A stretch of DNA of 5,519 nucleotides from Actinomycetes bacterium (GTDB lineage: Bacteria > Actinomycetota > Acidimicrobiia > Acidimicrobiales > Bog-793). Location: positions 1 through 5,519 of the forward strand of contig JAJYGM010000180.1 of assembly GCA_021785095.1 (NCBI GenBank), read 5' to 3'. Numbering within the stretch: the stretch's first letter is position 1; each line of letters starts with the position of its first letter. The position numbers and the translations under genes are program-made. Below are positions 1-5,519 of the stretch, in pieces. A model generated the notes under the pieces. It saw nothing but the letters and a program-made list of their open reading frames with translations. It had not been told where the DNA came from and made no database searches.

Positions 1-1245
1 GAGGCGCCGGCGCAGCACCGCCGCGTCGGTGGCGGAGACCTGCCTGCCGCCCGCACCGTCGGTGTAGCCGATCGTGCGGCTGTGGACCTCCCGGTCGCCG
101 CTCAGCGCCGAGAGCGCCTCGAGCGTCCGCACGTCCGCGATCCCCCCGAGCACGACCGAAGTGCCGAAGATGGAGACGAAGGCGTCGGCCTCCGGGCCCC
201 AGCGCGCGCGGGCCTGGGAAAGGTCTTGGAGGCATGCGAGGGTGAGGACGCCCTGCCCGGGTCCCTCGGTCACGAGAGAGGGGAGATCGGGCAGGGGTGC
301 GATGTTTGCGACCTCGTCGAGCGCGAAGAGCACGGGTGCGCCGCCAGGGTCGGCGGAGCGCGCGGCGCGCCGATAGGCGGCGTCGCGCACCTCCGACACC
401 ATCGCGACCACCAGCGGTGCGAGGAGCCGCTGGCGCGCCGCGGGTGCGCACACGTAGAGGGTGTGCGCACCCGCGCAGAACACATCCGGGTCGAGGAGCG
501 GCGGCTCGGTCGACGCGAGCGCGCCCGGAGAGCGGTAGGCGGCGAGCACCCCCGACGCCGTGGACCAGATACCCGACTGCTCCCTGGGCTCGGTGGTCAG
601 TATCCCGGCCAGCAGGTCGGTGGCCACTGCGTCGTCGCCGAGGCGCGCGGCGAGGGCGTCGAGCGCGGGCGCGCCGTCGTGCCGGTCGACCCAGCGCAGG
701 ACACCACGCATCGGGACGCCGTCGAGCGCCGCCGCGTGCAGCAGCGGCGCGAGCAGCGCGCCGGCGCGCTCCGACCAGTGGCCCTCCGCTCCGGTGCCGG
801 ACGGGCTGTCCGGCCGTTCGCGCGCAGTTCGCACCATCGCGTCGGCGATCTCCAGGGCGGAGTGCCACTCGCGCGCCGCGCTCACGGGTGACCACCCCAC
901 GCGGTGGACGCCTGCGGGTAGCTCGAGCTCTCCCGTCGGGTCGAATGCGAGGCACCAGCCCGTCGACGCTCGTGCAGGGGAGGTCGCACGCAGGACGTCT
1001 GGTTTGGTCGACGTCGTGAGCACCGCACCTGGTGCCGACAAGACGTTGGGGACGACGAGCGCCGAGGTCTTGCCGGATCGCGAAGGCCCGAGCACGAGCG
1101 TCGAGCGTTCGGCTCCGGACCACGCCCAGCCCCGCGCGCCGAGGCCGAGGTAGATCCCACGCCCCGCGCGCCCTGCATCCTGCACCATGGTGATCGGTCC
1201 GGCGAGCCCCCTGCGCCCGCCATCGTCCAGGGCTGGGGTCGTCAT
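1..1245 (-). CDS. VirD4/TraG-family type IV coupling ATPase, N-terminal 415 residues (runs off left edge)
   Basis: Read on the minus strand from ATG at 1245, the frame is open to base 1 (415 codons, no stop). Residues 53-61 (GPSRSGKTS) are a Walker A loop, followed by the family-typical TSTKPDVL (78-85) and FDPTGEL (101-107). Residues 305-311 (VLFALDE) are Walker B, leading into NIAPLPDLPSLVTEGPGQG (314-332) and LACLQDLSQARARWG (336-350), the hallmark of TraG/TraD/VirD4 coupling proteins. FGTSVVLGGIADVRTLEALS (360-379) matches the start of their C-terminal motor lobe. Such hexameric ATPases bring the DNA-relaxase complex to a type IV secretion channel and use ATP to move DNA. No membrane segment precedes Walker A, unlike most full-length coupling proteins, so this may be a soluble form. 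No in-frame ATG, GTG or TTG lies between 1245 and the upstream stop at 1384-1386, which fixes the start; no Shine-Dalgarno is visible. No relaxase or channel gene is in view, so an intact transfer system is not shown. Confidence 0.88.
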   Translation of the reverse strand, partial: MTTPALDDGGRRGLAGPITMVQDAGRAGRGIYLGLGARGWAWSGAERSTLVLGPSRSGKTSALVVPNVLSAPGAVLTTSTKPDVLRATSPARASTGWCLAFDPTGELELPAGVHRVGWSPVSAAREWHSALEIADAMVRTARERPDSPSGTGAEGHWSERAGALLAPLLHAAALDGVPMRGVLRWVDRHDGAPALDALAARLGDDAVATDLLAGILTTEPREQSGIWSTASGVLAAYRSPGALASTEPPLLDPDVFCAGAHTLYVCAPAARQRLLAPLVVAMVSEVRDAAYRRAARSADPGGAPVLFALDEVANIAPLPDLPSLVTEGPGQGVLTLACLQDLSQARARWGPEADAFVSIFGTSVVLGGIADVRTLEALSALSGDREVHSRTIGYTDGAGGRQVSATDAAVLRRRL

Positions 1246-1257
1246 CGGCGCGCGCCG
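1246..1257. repeat. 12-bp perfect palindrome directly before the coupling-ATPase start
   Basis: CGGCGCGCGCCG reads the same on both strands and ends exactly at the base before the ATG of the minus-strand ATPase gene. It occupies the place where a Shine-Dalgarno would be expected and could form a stem in two dimerised copies or bind a protein dimer. In DNA this rich in G and C, a run of alternating C and G of this length can arise by chance, so a regulatory role is only a possibility. Confidence 0.3.
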
Positions 1258-1277
1258 TGCCCGGGCGGTCGAGCGAG

Positions 1278-1295
1278 CCCGTCGAGTCTCGAGGG
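1278..1295. repeat. Imperfect palindrome around 1287
   Basis: CCCgTCGAG-t-CTCGAGGG: two arms of eight matching bases around T1287 with one extra G in the left arm. It lies between the ATPase start (minus strand) and the ribosome binding site of the small plus-strand frame at 1337, so it would suit a dimeric regulator of either direction. No regulator family is recognisable from it and chance is not excluded. Confidence 0.2.
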
Positions 1296-1336
1296 CGCGC
1301 GAATGCCGGACCTGCGTGTGAAAGGAAACGGAGAAT

Positions 1337-1525
1337 ATGAGCGACCCGAGACCGGTGGATGAGTGGACCGTGGCGCATGTGGCTCACGTTCTCGTGCGAA
1401 TTGGACGCCATGCATCGCCCAGAACAGTCGCTTCGCCCGCGGGTGCTGCGCTCCTCGGGCCGTCGGATCTGGTCGGTGTGCCAAGCGACGAGAGCTCGAG
1501 GTGGGCGGCCGAGTCGCAACGCTGA
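1337..1525 (+). CDS. Possible 62-residue protein, unknown function
   Basis: ATG at 1337 follows a purine-rich tract (AAAGGAAACGGAGAAT, 1321-1336). GGAG sits 3 nt and AAAGGA 10 nt before the ATG, one of the best ribosome binding sites in the window. The 62-residue product begins MSDPRPVDEWTVAHVAHVLV, which resembles the start of a small helical protein. The rest (Ser/Ala/Pro-rich, ending SSRWAAESQR) matches nothing I recognise. Third-position G/C is about 69%, clearly below the neighbouring genes, and an overlapping +2 frame (1359-1595) has somewhat higher bias, so the true reading frame, if any, could shift part-way. It has no cysteines, membrane segment or signal peptide. It could be a real small gene divergent from the coupling ATPase, the 5' remnant of a broken gene, or noise. 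Confidence 0.27.
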   Translation: MSDPRPVDEWTVAHVAHVLVRIGRHASPRTVASPAGAALLGPSDLVGVPSDESSRWAAESQR

Positions 1526-1556
1526 GCGACGCACGAGTCGACGGTTGAGCAGGCGG

Positions 1557-1577
1557 TGCAGCGATGCAGCGATGCAG
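1557..1577. repeat. Short tandem repeat, 8-bp unit x 2.6
   Basis: TGCAGCGA occurs twice in a row (1557-1564 and 1565-1572) and is followed by a partial third copy, TGCAG (1573-1577). The unit length of 8 is not a multiple of three, so a change in copy number would shift any reading frame across it. It lies in the gap between the ATPase and cofC. It may be a replication-slippage product or a repeated binding site. Confidence 0.6.
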
Positions 1578-1640
1578 AGGGCGATCCCGTTGTGAGCGGT
1601 TGCCGTGGCGGCTCGGCCTCGAGCAAGCATTGACCTACTG

Positions 1641-1782
1641 GGGAGGTGCATCTGTGGCGACTGCCGCAACGAAGAGCGCCCCGGCCACGTGGGGCACGGC
1701 GGCGACCGCCAAGGGGACGGCCTCGAAAATAGCCGGCGGCACCGATCACGGCGTGGGGCGCCGGCTGGGCCGCGCTCGTGTG
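1641..1782 (+). other. Shine-Dalgarno plus GTG start of an uncertain reading frame running antisense into cofC
   Basis: GGGAGG (1641-1646) lies 7 nt before GTG at 1654, an ideal bacterial start signal. The frame reads MATAATKSAPATWGTAATA, continues KGTASKIAGG, and stays rich in Ala, Thr and Gly with scattered Lys/Arg. About 84% of its codons up to the cofC 3' end finish in G or C, gene-like for this genome. It does not stop before 1783 but continues antisense through cofC to a stop at 2233-2235; that extension is almost surely an artefact of GC-rich antisense DNA. The readings I consider are a small basic protein whose true end I cannot place, the 5' stub of a gene cut by recombination, or chance. 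I do not call a CDS. Confidence 0.15.
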
Positions 1783-2442
1783 CTACCCAGGCCCTCCTTG
1801 GCCGCCTCGCGCCCGGCCATCGGCTGCTGGGAGGTCGCTCGGCCAGTCGACGTCGTAGGACAGCGACGGCTCGCGCAGCACCCGGACCTCGAGCCCGAGG
1901 CGTCGGCACTCGGCACGATGCCGGGAGAAGGACCCCGGACCGTACGAGAAGCCGAATCCCGCGCCGGTTGGGAGCTCGATGACGTTCGTGCCGTCGTCGC
2001 GACGGTCGGGGACGAGCGTGACCCCTTCGAAACCCACCAGTCCCGCAAGGTCGTGCGCGAGCGGCAGGTCGGCGTGGGCCACGACGACGCGATGGACGCC
2101 CATGGCGGCAAGCTGCGCGACGCCGGAGTGCACCGCGCCGTTCAGGCCGAGCCCTGGCTCCCACAGGACGATCGCGTCGTGGCGTCTCGCCCATTCGGCC
2201 ACCTCTGGATCGTCGCAGACCACGGCGACCGGTAGGGGCGCAGCCGCACGGAGCACCTGCTCGGCCATACGGCGCACGAGCGCCCTGCGGTCGGTGTCGC
2301 TGAGCGCAGCCGTGAGGCGGCCCTTGGCCTGGGCGAAGGACTTGACGGGCACGAGCACCGCGTGCTGGCCGACGGGACCTCGTGTCGGGTCGCGGTACGG
2401 GGCTCCGGCAGCGGCCCAGGCCGCCTCCTCGTCGCCGCTCAC
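1783..2442 (-). CDS. cofC: CofC/FbiD: 2-phospho-L-lactate or phosphoenolpyruvate guanylyltransferase (coenzyme F420 biosynthesis)
   Basis: This 219-residue protein transfers GMP from GTP to a three-carbon phosphate (phosphoenolpyruvate in the mycobacterial enzyme FbiD, 2-phospho-L-lactate in archaeal CofC). The product is the activated side-chain precursor of the redox cofactor F420, used by CofD/FbiA. It is cytosolic. Visible family motifs in order: VPVKSFAQAKGRL (31-43, the nucleotide-binding N-terminal signature), LGLNGAVHSGV (98-108), AHADLPL (122-128, with D125 in the metal/substrate site), PDRRDDGTNVIELP (145-158), FGFSYGPGSFSRH (163-175) and DVDWPSDL (197-204, usually D-D/I-D-T-P-D-L). 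Length is normal. GTG at 2442 is chosen because V24 is GTC and later GTGs fall inside the first strand, and because a TANNNT box lies 6 nt upstream. The minus-strand frame stays open to 2946, antisense to gpsA; that extension is rejected. The tail (205-219) is Gly-rich and unconserved in appearance. The substrate cannot be decided from sequence alone. The other F420 genes (cofD/fbiA, fbiB, fbiC) are not in the window. Confidence 0.93.
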   Translation of the reverse strand: MSGDEEAAWAAAGAPYRDPTRGPVGQHAVLVPVKSFAQAKGRLTAALSDTDRRALVRRMAEQVLRAAAPLPVAVVCDDPEVAEWARRHDAIVLWEPGLGLNGAVHSGVAQLAAMGVHRVVVAHADLPLAHDLAGLVGFEGVTLVPDRRDDGTNVIELPTGAGFGFSYGPGSFSRHRAECRRLGLEVRVLREPSLSYDVDWPSDLPAADGRARGGQGGPG

Positions 2443-2448
2443 GGCACG

Positions 2449-2454
2449 AGTGTA
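2449..2454 (-). promoter_or_regulatory. Predicted -10 box of cofC, leaderless arrangement
   Basis: On the minus strand the bases read TACACT, matching the actinobacterial -10 pattern TANNNT, with 6 nt (CGTGCC) before the GTG at 2442. With a usual start of transcription about 7 nt after the box, the message would begin at the start codon. This fits the lack of a close Shine-Dalgarno: AAGGAG ends 18 nt upstream of the GTG, too far to serve. The -35 position (TCGGGC with a 17-bp spacer) is weak. Confidence 0.5.
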
Positions 2455-2498
2455 CGGCAGCTCCTTGGAGAGCCCGACGCTGCGCGGCGGCGTTCGCA

Positions 2499-2513
2499 AC
2501 GGCGGACCGCCGT
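2499..2513. promoter_or_regulatory. 15-bp perfect palindrome in the cofC-gpsA divergent region, candidate operator
   Basis: ACGGCGG-A-CCGCCGT has two perfect 7-bp arms around A2506. It ends 3 bp before the predicted gpsA -10 box (2517-2522), so it lies inside the -35/-10 spacer of that promoter and 57 bp from the cofC start. This is a typical place for a repressor dimer to block RNA polymerase. No regulator gene is in the window and I do not recognise the motif. Since it is entirely upstream of both predicted transcription starts, an RNA hairpin is unlikely to be its role. Confidence 0.35.
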
Positions 2514-2516
2514 CCG

Positions 2517-2522
2517 TAGGCT
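2517..2522 (+). promoter_or_regulatory. Predicted -10 box of gpsA, near-leaderless arrangement
   Basis: TAGGCT fits TANNNT and is followed by 8 nt before the GTG at 2531, so transcription would start at or within a couple of bases of the start codon. No Shine-Dalgarno is present in this interval, as expected for a leaderless message. The -35 position (TCGCAA with a 17-bp spacer, or TTCGCA with 18) is a weak match. Confidence 0.45.
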
Positions 2523-2530
2523 GAACGCGC

Positions 2531-3622
2531 GTGGCAGGCAGCGCTGTGGACGCCGGAGGCGTGGTGGTCGTCGGGGCAGGGTCGTGGGGCACCACGATCG
2601 CGCTGCTGCTCGCCGGGAAGGGGCCGACGACGCTCTGGGCCCGCTCTCCCGCGCTTGCCGAGCAGCTCATGGCGTGTCGTGAGAACCCGCGGTACCTGCC
2701 AGGCGTCGCGCTGCCTGCGACGCTCCGTGCGACGTCGTCACTGCCCGACGCGGTGGCCGACGCCGCGGTGGTGCTCGTCGCGGTGCCGTCCCACGGATTT
2801 CGCGCCGTGCTCCATGCGATGGAGCCCGTGCTGCCTGCCCGGGCCGCGGTCATCAGCCTGGCCAAGGGGATCGAAGAAGGCACGAGCCGGAGGATGTCCG
2901 AGATCGTTGCTGACGTGCTGCCCGGCCGGCCCTCAGGGGTGCTCACCGGGCCGAACCTGTCCCACGAGGTCGCCGCGGGGCACCCCGCGGCGACCGTGGT
3001 CGCATGCGACGACGAAGAGGTCGCCCGGCGCGTCCAAGAGGCGCTCCACTGCTCGACGTTCAGGGTCTACACCGGTACCGACGTCGTCGGCTGCGAGGTG
3101 GCCGCCGCGAGCAAGAACGTGATCGCGATCGCCGCCGGTGTGTGCGACGGTCTGGGCTTCGGCGGGAACACGCGCGCGGTGCTGGTCACCCGCGGGCTCG
3201 CCGAGCAGGTCCGACTGGGCCTGGCGCTCGGGGGGCGCGCCTTCACCTTCGGCGGGCTCGCTGGCGTCGGAGACCTCGTCGCGACCTGCACGAGCGTCCA
3301 GAGCAGGAACCGGTGGGTCGGCGTCGAGCTCGGACGTGGTCGCCAGCTCGACGACGTCCTGTCCGAGATGCACATGGTGGCCGAAGGCGTGCGCACCGCC
3401 AGCCCGCTGGTGGCGCTCGCGCAGGCGCACGGGGTGGAGATGCCCATTGCGGCGCAGGTCGCCGCCCTGCTCGCCGGGGAGACCTCGCCCGCGGAAGCCC
3501 TCGGCGCTCTCATGGAGCGCCCACCGAGGCCGGAGTGGGACGACGCTGTCGTCGAGAGCTCAGCGGCTGAGCACGCGACCCAGGCTCAGTCGTCCGCCAA
3601 CAGCAGCGTCGCGATGCCGTAG
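2531..3622 (+). CDS. gpsA: GpsA: NAD(P)-dependent glycerol-3-phosphate dehydrogenase
   Basis: This cytosolic enzyme reduces dihydroxyacetone phosphate to sn-glycerol-3-phosphate, the backbone for membrane phospholipids. The 363-residue product shows GAGSWGT (15-21, Rossmann nucleotide loop), ENPRYLPG (51-58), SLAKGIE (109-115), TGPNLSHEVAAGHPAATVVA (139-158) and ASKNVIAIAAGVCDGLGFGGNTRA (193-216), with K195 in the catalytic-lysine position. GVGDLVATCTSVQSRNRWVG (245-264) carries D248, T252 and the substrate-phosphate R261. The core ends near residue 336; the last 27 or so residues (Ser/Ala/Gln-rich) exceed the usual GpsA length and partly overlap the next gene. GTG at 2531 is chosen because a -10 box sits just upstream; GTGs at V6 and V11 are alternatives that would trim only the unconserved lead. 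It is divergent from cofC across 88 bp, like Rv2982c (gpsA2) and Rv2983 (fbiD) in M. tuberculosis as I recall them. It may be a second GpsA copy, as there; other copies cannot be seen from here. Confidence 0.96.
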   Translation: MAGSAVDAGGVVVVGAGSWGTTIALLLAGKGPTTLWARSPALAEQLMACRENPRYLPGVALPATLRATSSLPDAVADAAVVLVAVPSHGFRAVLHAMEPVLPARAAVISLAKGIEEGTSRRMSEIVADVLPGRPSGVLTGPNLSHEVAAGHPAATVVACDDEEVARRVQEALHCSTFRVYTGTDVVGCEVAAASKNVIAIAAGVCDGLGFGGNTRAVLVTRGLAEQVRLGLALGGRAFTFGGLAGVGDLVATCTSVQSRNRWVGVELGRGRQLDDVLSEMHMVAEGVRTASPLVALAQAHGVEMPIAAQVAALLAGETSPAEALGALMERPPRPEWDDAVVESSAAEHATQAQSSANSSVAMP

Positions 3623-5519
3623 GGACGCAGGTCGAAGGCGCCGTCGAACGGCTCGAGGGGTGACCCGACGAGGTCCACGAGCCACCCGGCGCGCTCGCCG
3701 ACGCGCACCGTGGTCGGGGAGCCCGAGGGGTTGAAGACGCGGACCTCGAGCACCCCGTGCTCGCGTCGCACGGCGCTCACCTCGGCGCCGCGCACCTCGA
3801 GGGGGCTCCCGGTGCTCGGGCGAGTGCCACCTCCCGGGGCGCTGACGACCTCCAGGGGGAGGAGCACGTCGTCGGCCATCGCCCAGGGGTCGGCGTCGCC
3901 GACCGCCACCGCGTAGCGGAGCTCCACGGGCTTGCCGGCGAGCTGCAGCCCCTCGACCGGAGTGAGAGGCCCGGCTGGGAAGGGGCGGTAGGCCATGCCG
4001 AGCCTGGAGAGCATCCCCGTGGCGCGCAGCACGGTCAGCGCGAGGGTGTGCGCTCGTGCCTCGTCGCCGGTCCCCGTCACGTCGACGAGCTCGTACTCGG
4101 TCACCCCGTCGTGGACGACCGTGAGCCCGCCGGCGCGCACGAACCGGCGCGCCGGGAACGTGGGCAGGCCGCGCTCGTCGAGGCGCCCCTCGGCCTCGAG
4201 CCCGCGTTCGACCGTCCCGAAGGCCGTCTCCGCCTCCGAGCGCCCGGAAGGCTCGGGCAGGGGGAGATGGATGCGGACCCGGTGATCGCGTGACGGGTTG
4301 ACGAACGAGGTGGCGACCCTGAGAATCCGCTCGTCTGCCCGCAGCTCGATCGTGGTGGTGACCTCCAAAGCTCGTGCACCCACGCGGCACTGGGACGACG
4401 TCTCAGCGTGATCCGGCCATCGGTAGCCGGCCGTGACGGCGACGCGCGCCCGGACCGGGCCGTGCTCGAGCACCTCGGTGCTGACCGACTCGGGAGCGAC
4501 CACGAGGAGGTCGTGCGCTGGCGGCGAGTAGTTGTAGGAATCGCCCAGGTCGCCGCCGTCGACCACACGCCCCAGACCGTGCAGCGTGCCAAGGGAGAAC
4601 GTGCCGTCCGAGGCATCGACGCGCGCCGTGACGAGCCCGTTGTCGAGGCAGAGTGCCCCGGCGTCGTCGACGGCGCTGACCGGGTGGGCGAGGCGCGCGG
4701 GCCTGAACGCCCGCCACCCGAAGCCGGGGACGGGCTCTGCTCGGGCGACGACGCGCCGCGTCGGCACCCGGTCGAGGCGGACTCGGACCGGCGCAGTCGG
4801 ACGCGCCGCGAGCCGGGCTCCGACGTCCTGGGTCATCTGGGCGATCGACGCGGAGGGGCGCTCGCCGTGACCGATCGACACCGTCACGTCGATCCCCGCG
4901 TCGTCTTCTTCGACCTCGACGCCTTGGAGCCACCCCCCGCTCTCGATCTCAGTGCCCTCGACCATTCCGAAGATGGTGCGGGCGATCGCCGCGTCGATGC
5001 ACAGCTCCCCTAGCCGTTCCACTCGATCGGAGAGGACCTGGACATCGCCGCCGCCTGCACCCGACATGCCCGCGTCCCAGCCGTCGCCGACTCCGGAGAG
5101 GACCAGCTCCACCACGCCGCCGCGCGCGCGAGCAGACGGGTTCACGATCACTCGTCCGGGTGTGGCGAGCGATCCTGCGAGCGCGTCGAGGGCACGCTCC
5201 GAGATCTTGTCGGCGACCGATCGGGCCGACGCGAAGCGCACGAGCACCTCGTCGACGACCTCGTCGACGGAGCATGCACAGATCGAGTCGTGCGCGGCAT
5301 TGCGGACGACCTCCTTCCAGGCGAGCTGGAGCGGGCGCTCGGGCCACGCCTCGGGCGCCAAGAACAGCGCGGCGTAGGGCTCCGCACGCTGCTCGAGCGC
5401 GCGCTCGGTGGCTGCCGCGACGCGTTTCACATCGACGCGCGTCGACGTGACGCCCATGAGCATGTTCGCCCGCGCGCCGGAGCGCAGCTCGCCGCGCCAG
5501 CGGGGGAGCCCTACGGCGG
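3586..5519 (-). CDS. GH38 alpha-mannosidase, C-terminal 643 residues (runs off right edge)
   Basis: Family 38 enzymes are zinc-dependent, retaining alpha-mannosidases that release mannose from glycans. The visible part starts at 5517 with AVGLPRWRGELRSGARANML. Its GELRSGARANMLMGVTSTRVD is the segment at the end of the catalytic barrel in bacterial members. WKEVVRNAAHDSICACSVDEV (visible residues 67-87) follows in the helical middle domain. The H of HDSI (H76) aligns with the zinc-ligand histidine of the family (H471 of Drosophila Golgi mannosidase II, by memory). The rest is the beta-rich C-terminal region, including DNGLVTARVDASDGTFSL (292-309) and GDSYNYSPP (325-333), a bacterial GH38 signature. 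It ends FDLRPYGIATLLLADD. The N-terminal zinc site and nucleophile Asp lie off-window, so activity cannot be judged. The ATG at 5463 is internal, not the start. Sugar linkage and cellular location are unknown; no transporter or regulator neighbour is visible. The 3' end overlaps gpsA by 37 bp in the opposite direction. Confidence 0.9.
   Translation of the reverse strand, partial: AVGLPRWRGELRSGARANMLMGVTSTRVDVKRVAAATERALEQRAEPYAALFLAPEAWPERPLQLAWKEVVRNAAHDSICACSVDEVVDEVLVRFASARSVADKISERALDALAGSLATPGRVIVNPSARARGGVVELVLSGVGDGWDAGMSGAGGGDVQVLSDRVERLGELCIDAAIARTIFGMVEGTEIESGGWLQGVEVEEDDAGIDVTVSIGHGERPSASIAQMTQDVGARLAARPTAPVRVRLDRVPTRRVVARAEPVPGFGWRAFRPARLAHPVSAVDDAGALCLDNGLVTARVDASDGTFSLGTLHGLGRVVDGGDLGDSYNYSPPAHDLLVVAPESVSTEVLEHGPVRARVAVTAGYRWPDHAETSSQCRVGARALEVTTTIELRADERILRVATSFVNPSRDHRVRIHLPLPEPSGRSEAETAFGTVERGLEAEGRLDERGLPTFPARRFVRAGGLTVVHDGVTEYELVDVTGTGDEARAHTLALTVLRATGMLSRLGMAYRPFPAGPLTPVEGLQLAGKPVELRYAVAVGDADPWAMADDVLLPLEVVSAPGGGTRPSTGSPLEVRGAEVSAVRREHGVLEVRVFNPSGSPTTVRVGERAGWLVDLVGSPLEPFDGAFDLRPYGIATLLLADD

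Larger units (their letters stand above)
1246..1782. other. Gene-poor gap between coupling ATPase and cofC
   Basis: About 540 bp without a confidently called gene. Frames here are short, and their third-position G/C bias is weaker than in the flanking genes (I count about 69% G/C at third positions for the frame at 1337). The minus-strand frames that would join the ATPase and cofC genes into an operon are broken by stops. The stretch contains a small plus-strand frame with a good ribosome binding site (1337-1525), a direct repeat (1557-1577), and a second Shine-Dalgarno/GTG pair (1641-1656). No tRNA or convincing terminator hairpin with a T-run was found by eye on either strand. The mix of good translation signals with short frames is compatible with small genes or with the remains of broken ones; the sequence alone does not decide. 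Confidence 0.5.

Noticed and set aside
82..1153. Plus-strand frames of 197-269 residues across the left end
   Set aside because: They are Arg/Gly/Ala-rich shadows of the coupling-ATPase gene on the minus strand; none shows a recognisable domain.
1242..1484. 80-residue minus-strand frame whose TGA overlaps the ATPase ATG (ATGA)
   Set aside because: The overlap arises whenever an ATG is followed by A. Codons lack the genome's third-position bias and the peptide resembles no known protein, so I do not treat it as a coupled upstream gene.
1630..1658. TTGACC as a -35 box before the GTG at 1654
   Set aside because: The hexamer at a 17-bp spacing (TGTGGC) is a poor -10 and would fall on the start codon itself.
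1635..1742. 35-residue hydrophobic minus-strand frame (Ala/Val-rich, ends TDAPPQ)
   Set aside because: It resembles a membrane helix, but it has no ribosome binding site, and such Ala/Val runs are common opposite Ala/Thr/Gly-coding GC-rich DNA.
1700..1790. Possible cofC terminator
   Set aside because: Only short or long-looped stems were found after the cofC stop, and the nearest T-run (TATTTTC on the minus strand) has no adjoining stable hairpin that I can draw.
2443..2946. Minus-strand extension of cofC to 387 residues
   Set aside because: The added 168 residues are low-complexity (Ser/Ala/Thr/Pro) and lie entirely antisense to gpsA, whose protein is unmistakable. The family starts where the GTG at 2442 begins.
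3560..4390. Minus-strand frame of 276 residues overlapping the mannosidase gene
   Set aside because: Arg-rich out-of-frame shadow of the GH38 sequence with no domain; the GH38 frame carries the conserved residues.

Overview
The window is GC-rich DNA with strong G/C bias at third codon positions, GTG starts and a gene for coenzyme F420 synthesis. Together these point to an actinobacterium; the class is not fixed by the sequence, and Acidimicrobiia or a relative is only my guess. Four protein genes account for about 90% of it. Two run off the ends.

Layout: (1) 1-1245, minus strand: the first 415 residues of a VirD4/TraG-type coupling ATPase of conjugation or type IV secretion, continuing past the left edge. 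(2) 1246-1782: a gap of about 540 bp with no gene I can call firmly. It holds one small plus-strand reading frame with a good ribosome binding site, a second well-placed Shine-Dalgarno/GTG start that runs antisense into the next gene, and a short direct repeat. (3) 1783-2442, minus: cofC/fbiD, the guanylyltransferase of F420 biosynthesis. (4) 2443-2530: an 88-bp divergent control region with two extended-style TANNNT -10 boxes and a perfect 15-bp palindrome. (5) 2531-3622, plus: gpsA, NAD(P)-dependent glycerol-3-phosphate dehydrogenase. (6) 3586-5519, minus: the C-terminal 643 residues of a GH38 alpha-mannosidase, tail-to-tail with gpsA and overlapping it by 37 bp; its N-terminal catalytic part lies beyond the right edge.

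How the genes relate: cofC and gpsA are divergent from one short shared region, the arrangement I recall for Rv2983 (fbiD) and Rv2982c (gpsA2) in Mycobacterium tuberculosis. Both appear to be transcribed as leaderless or nearly leaderless messages. CofC acts on a three-carbon phosphate (phosphoenolpyruvate or 2-phospholactate) and GpsA makes the three-carbon phosphate glycerol-3-phosphate, but no direct functional coupling is shown. The coupling ATPase and mannosidase look like unrelated neighbours.

I found no clear undescribed system. The items most worth a second look are the palindrome inside the gpsA promoter spacer, the gene-poor gap next to the conjugation ATPase, and the lack of a membrane anchor in that ATPase.
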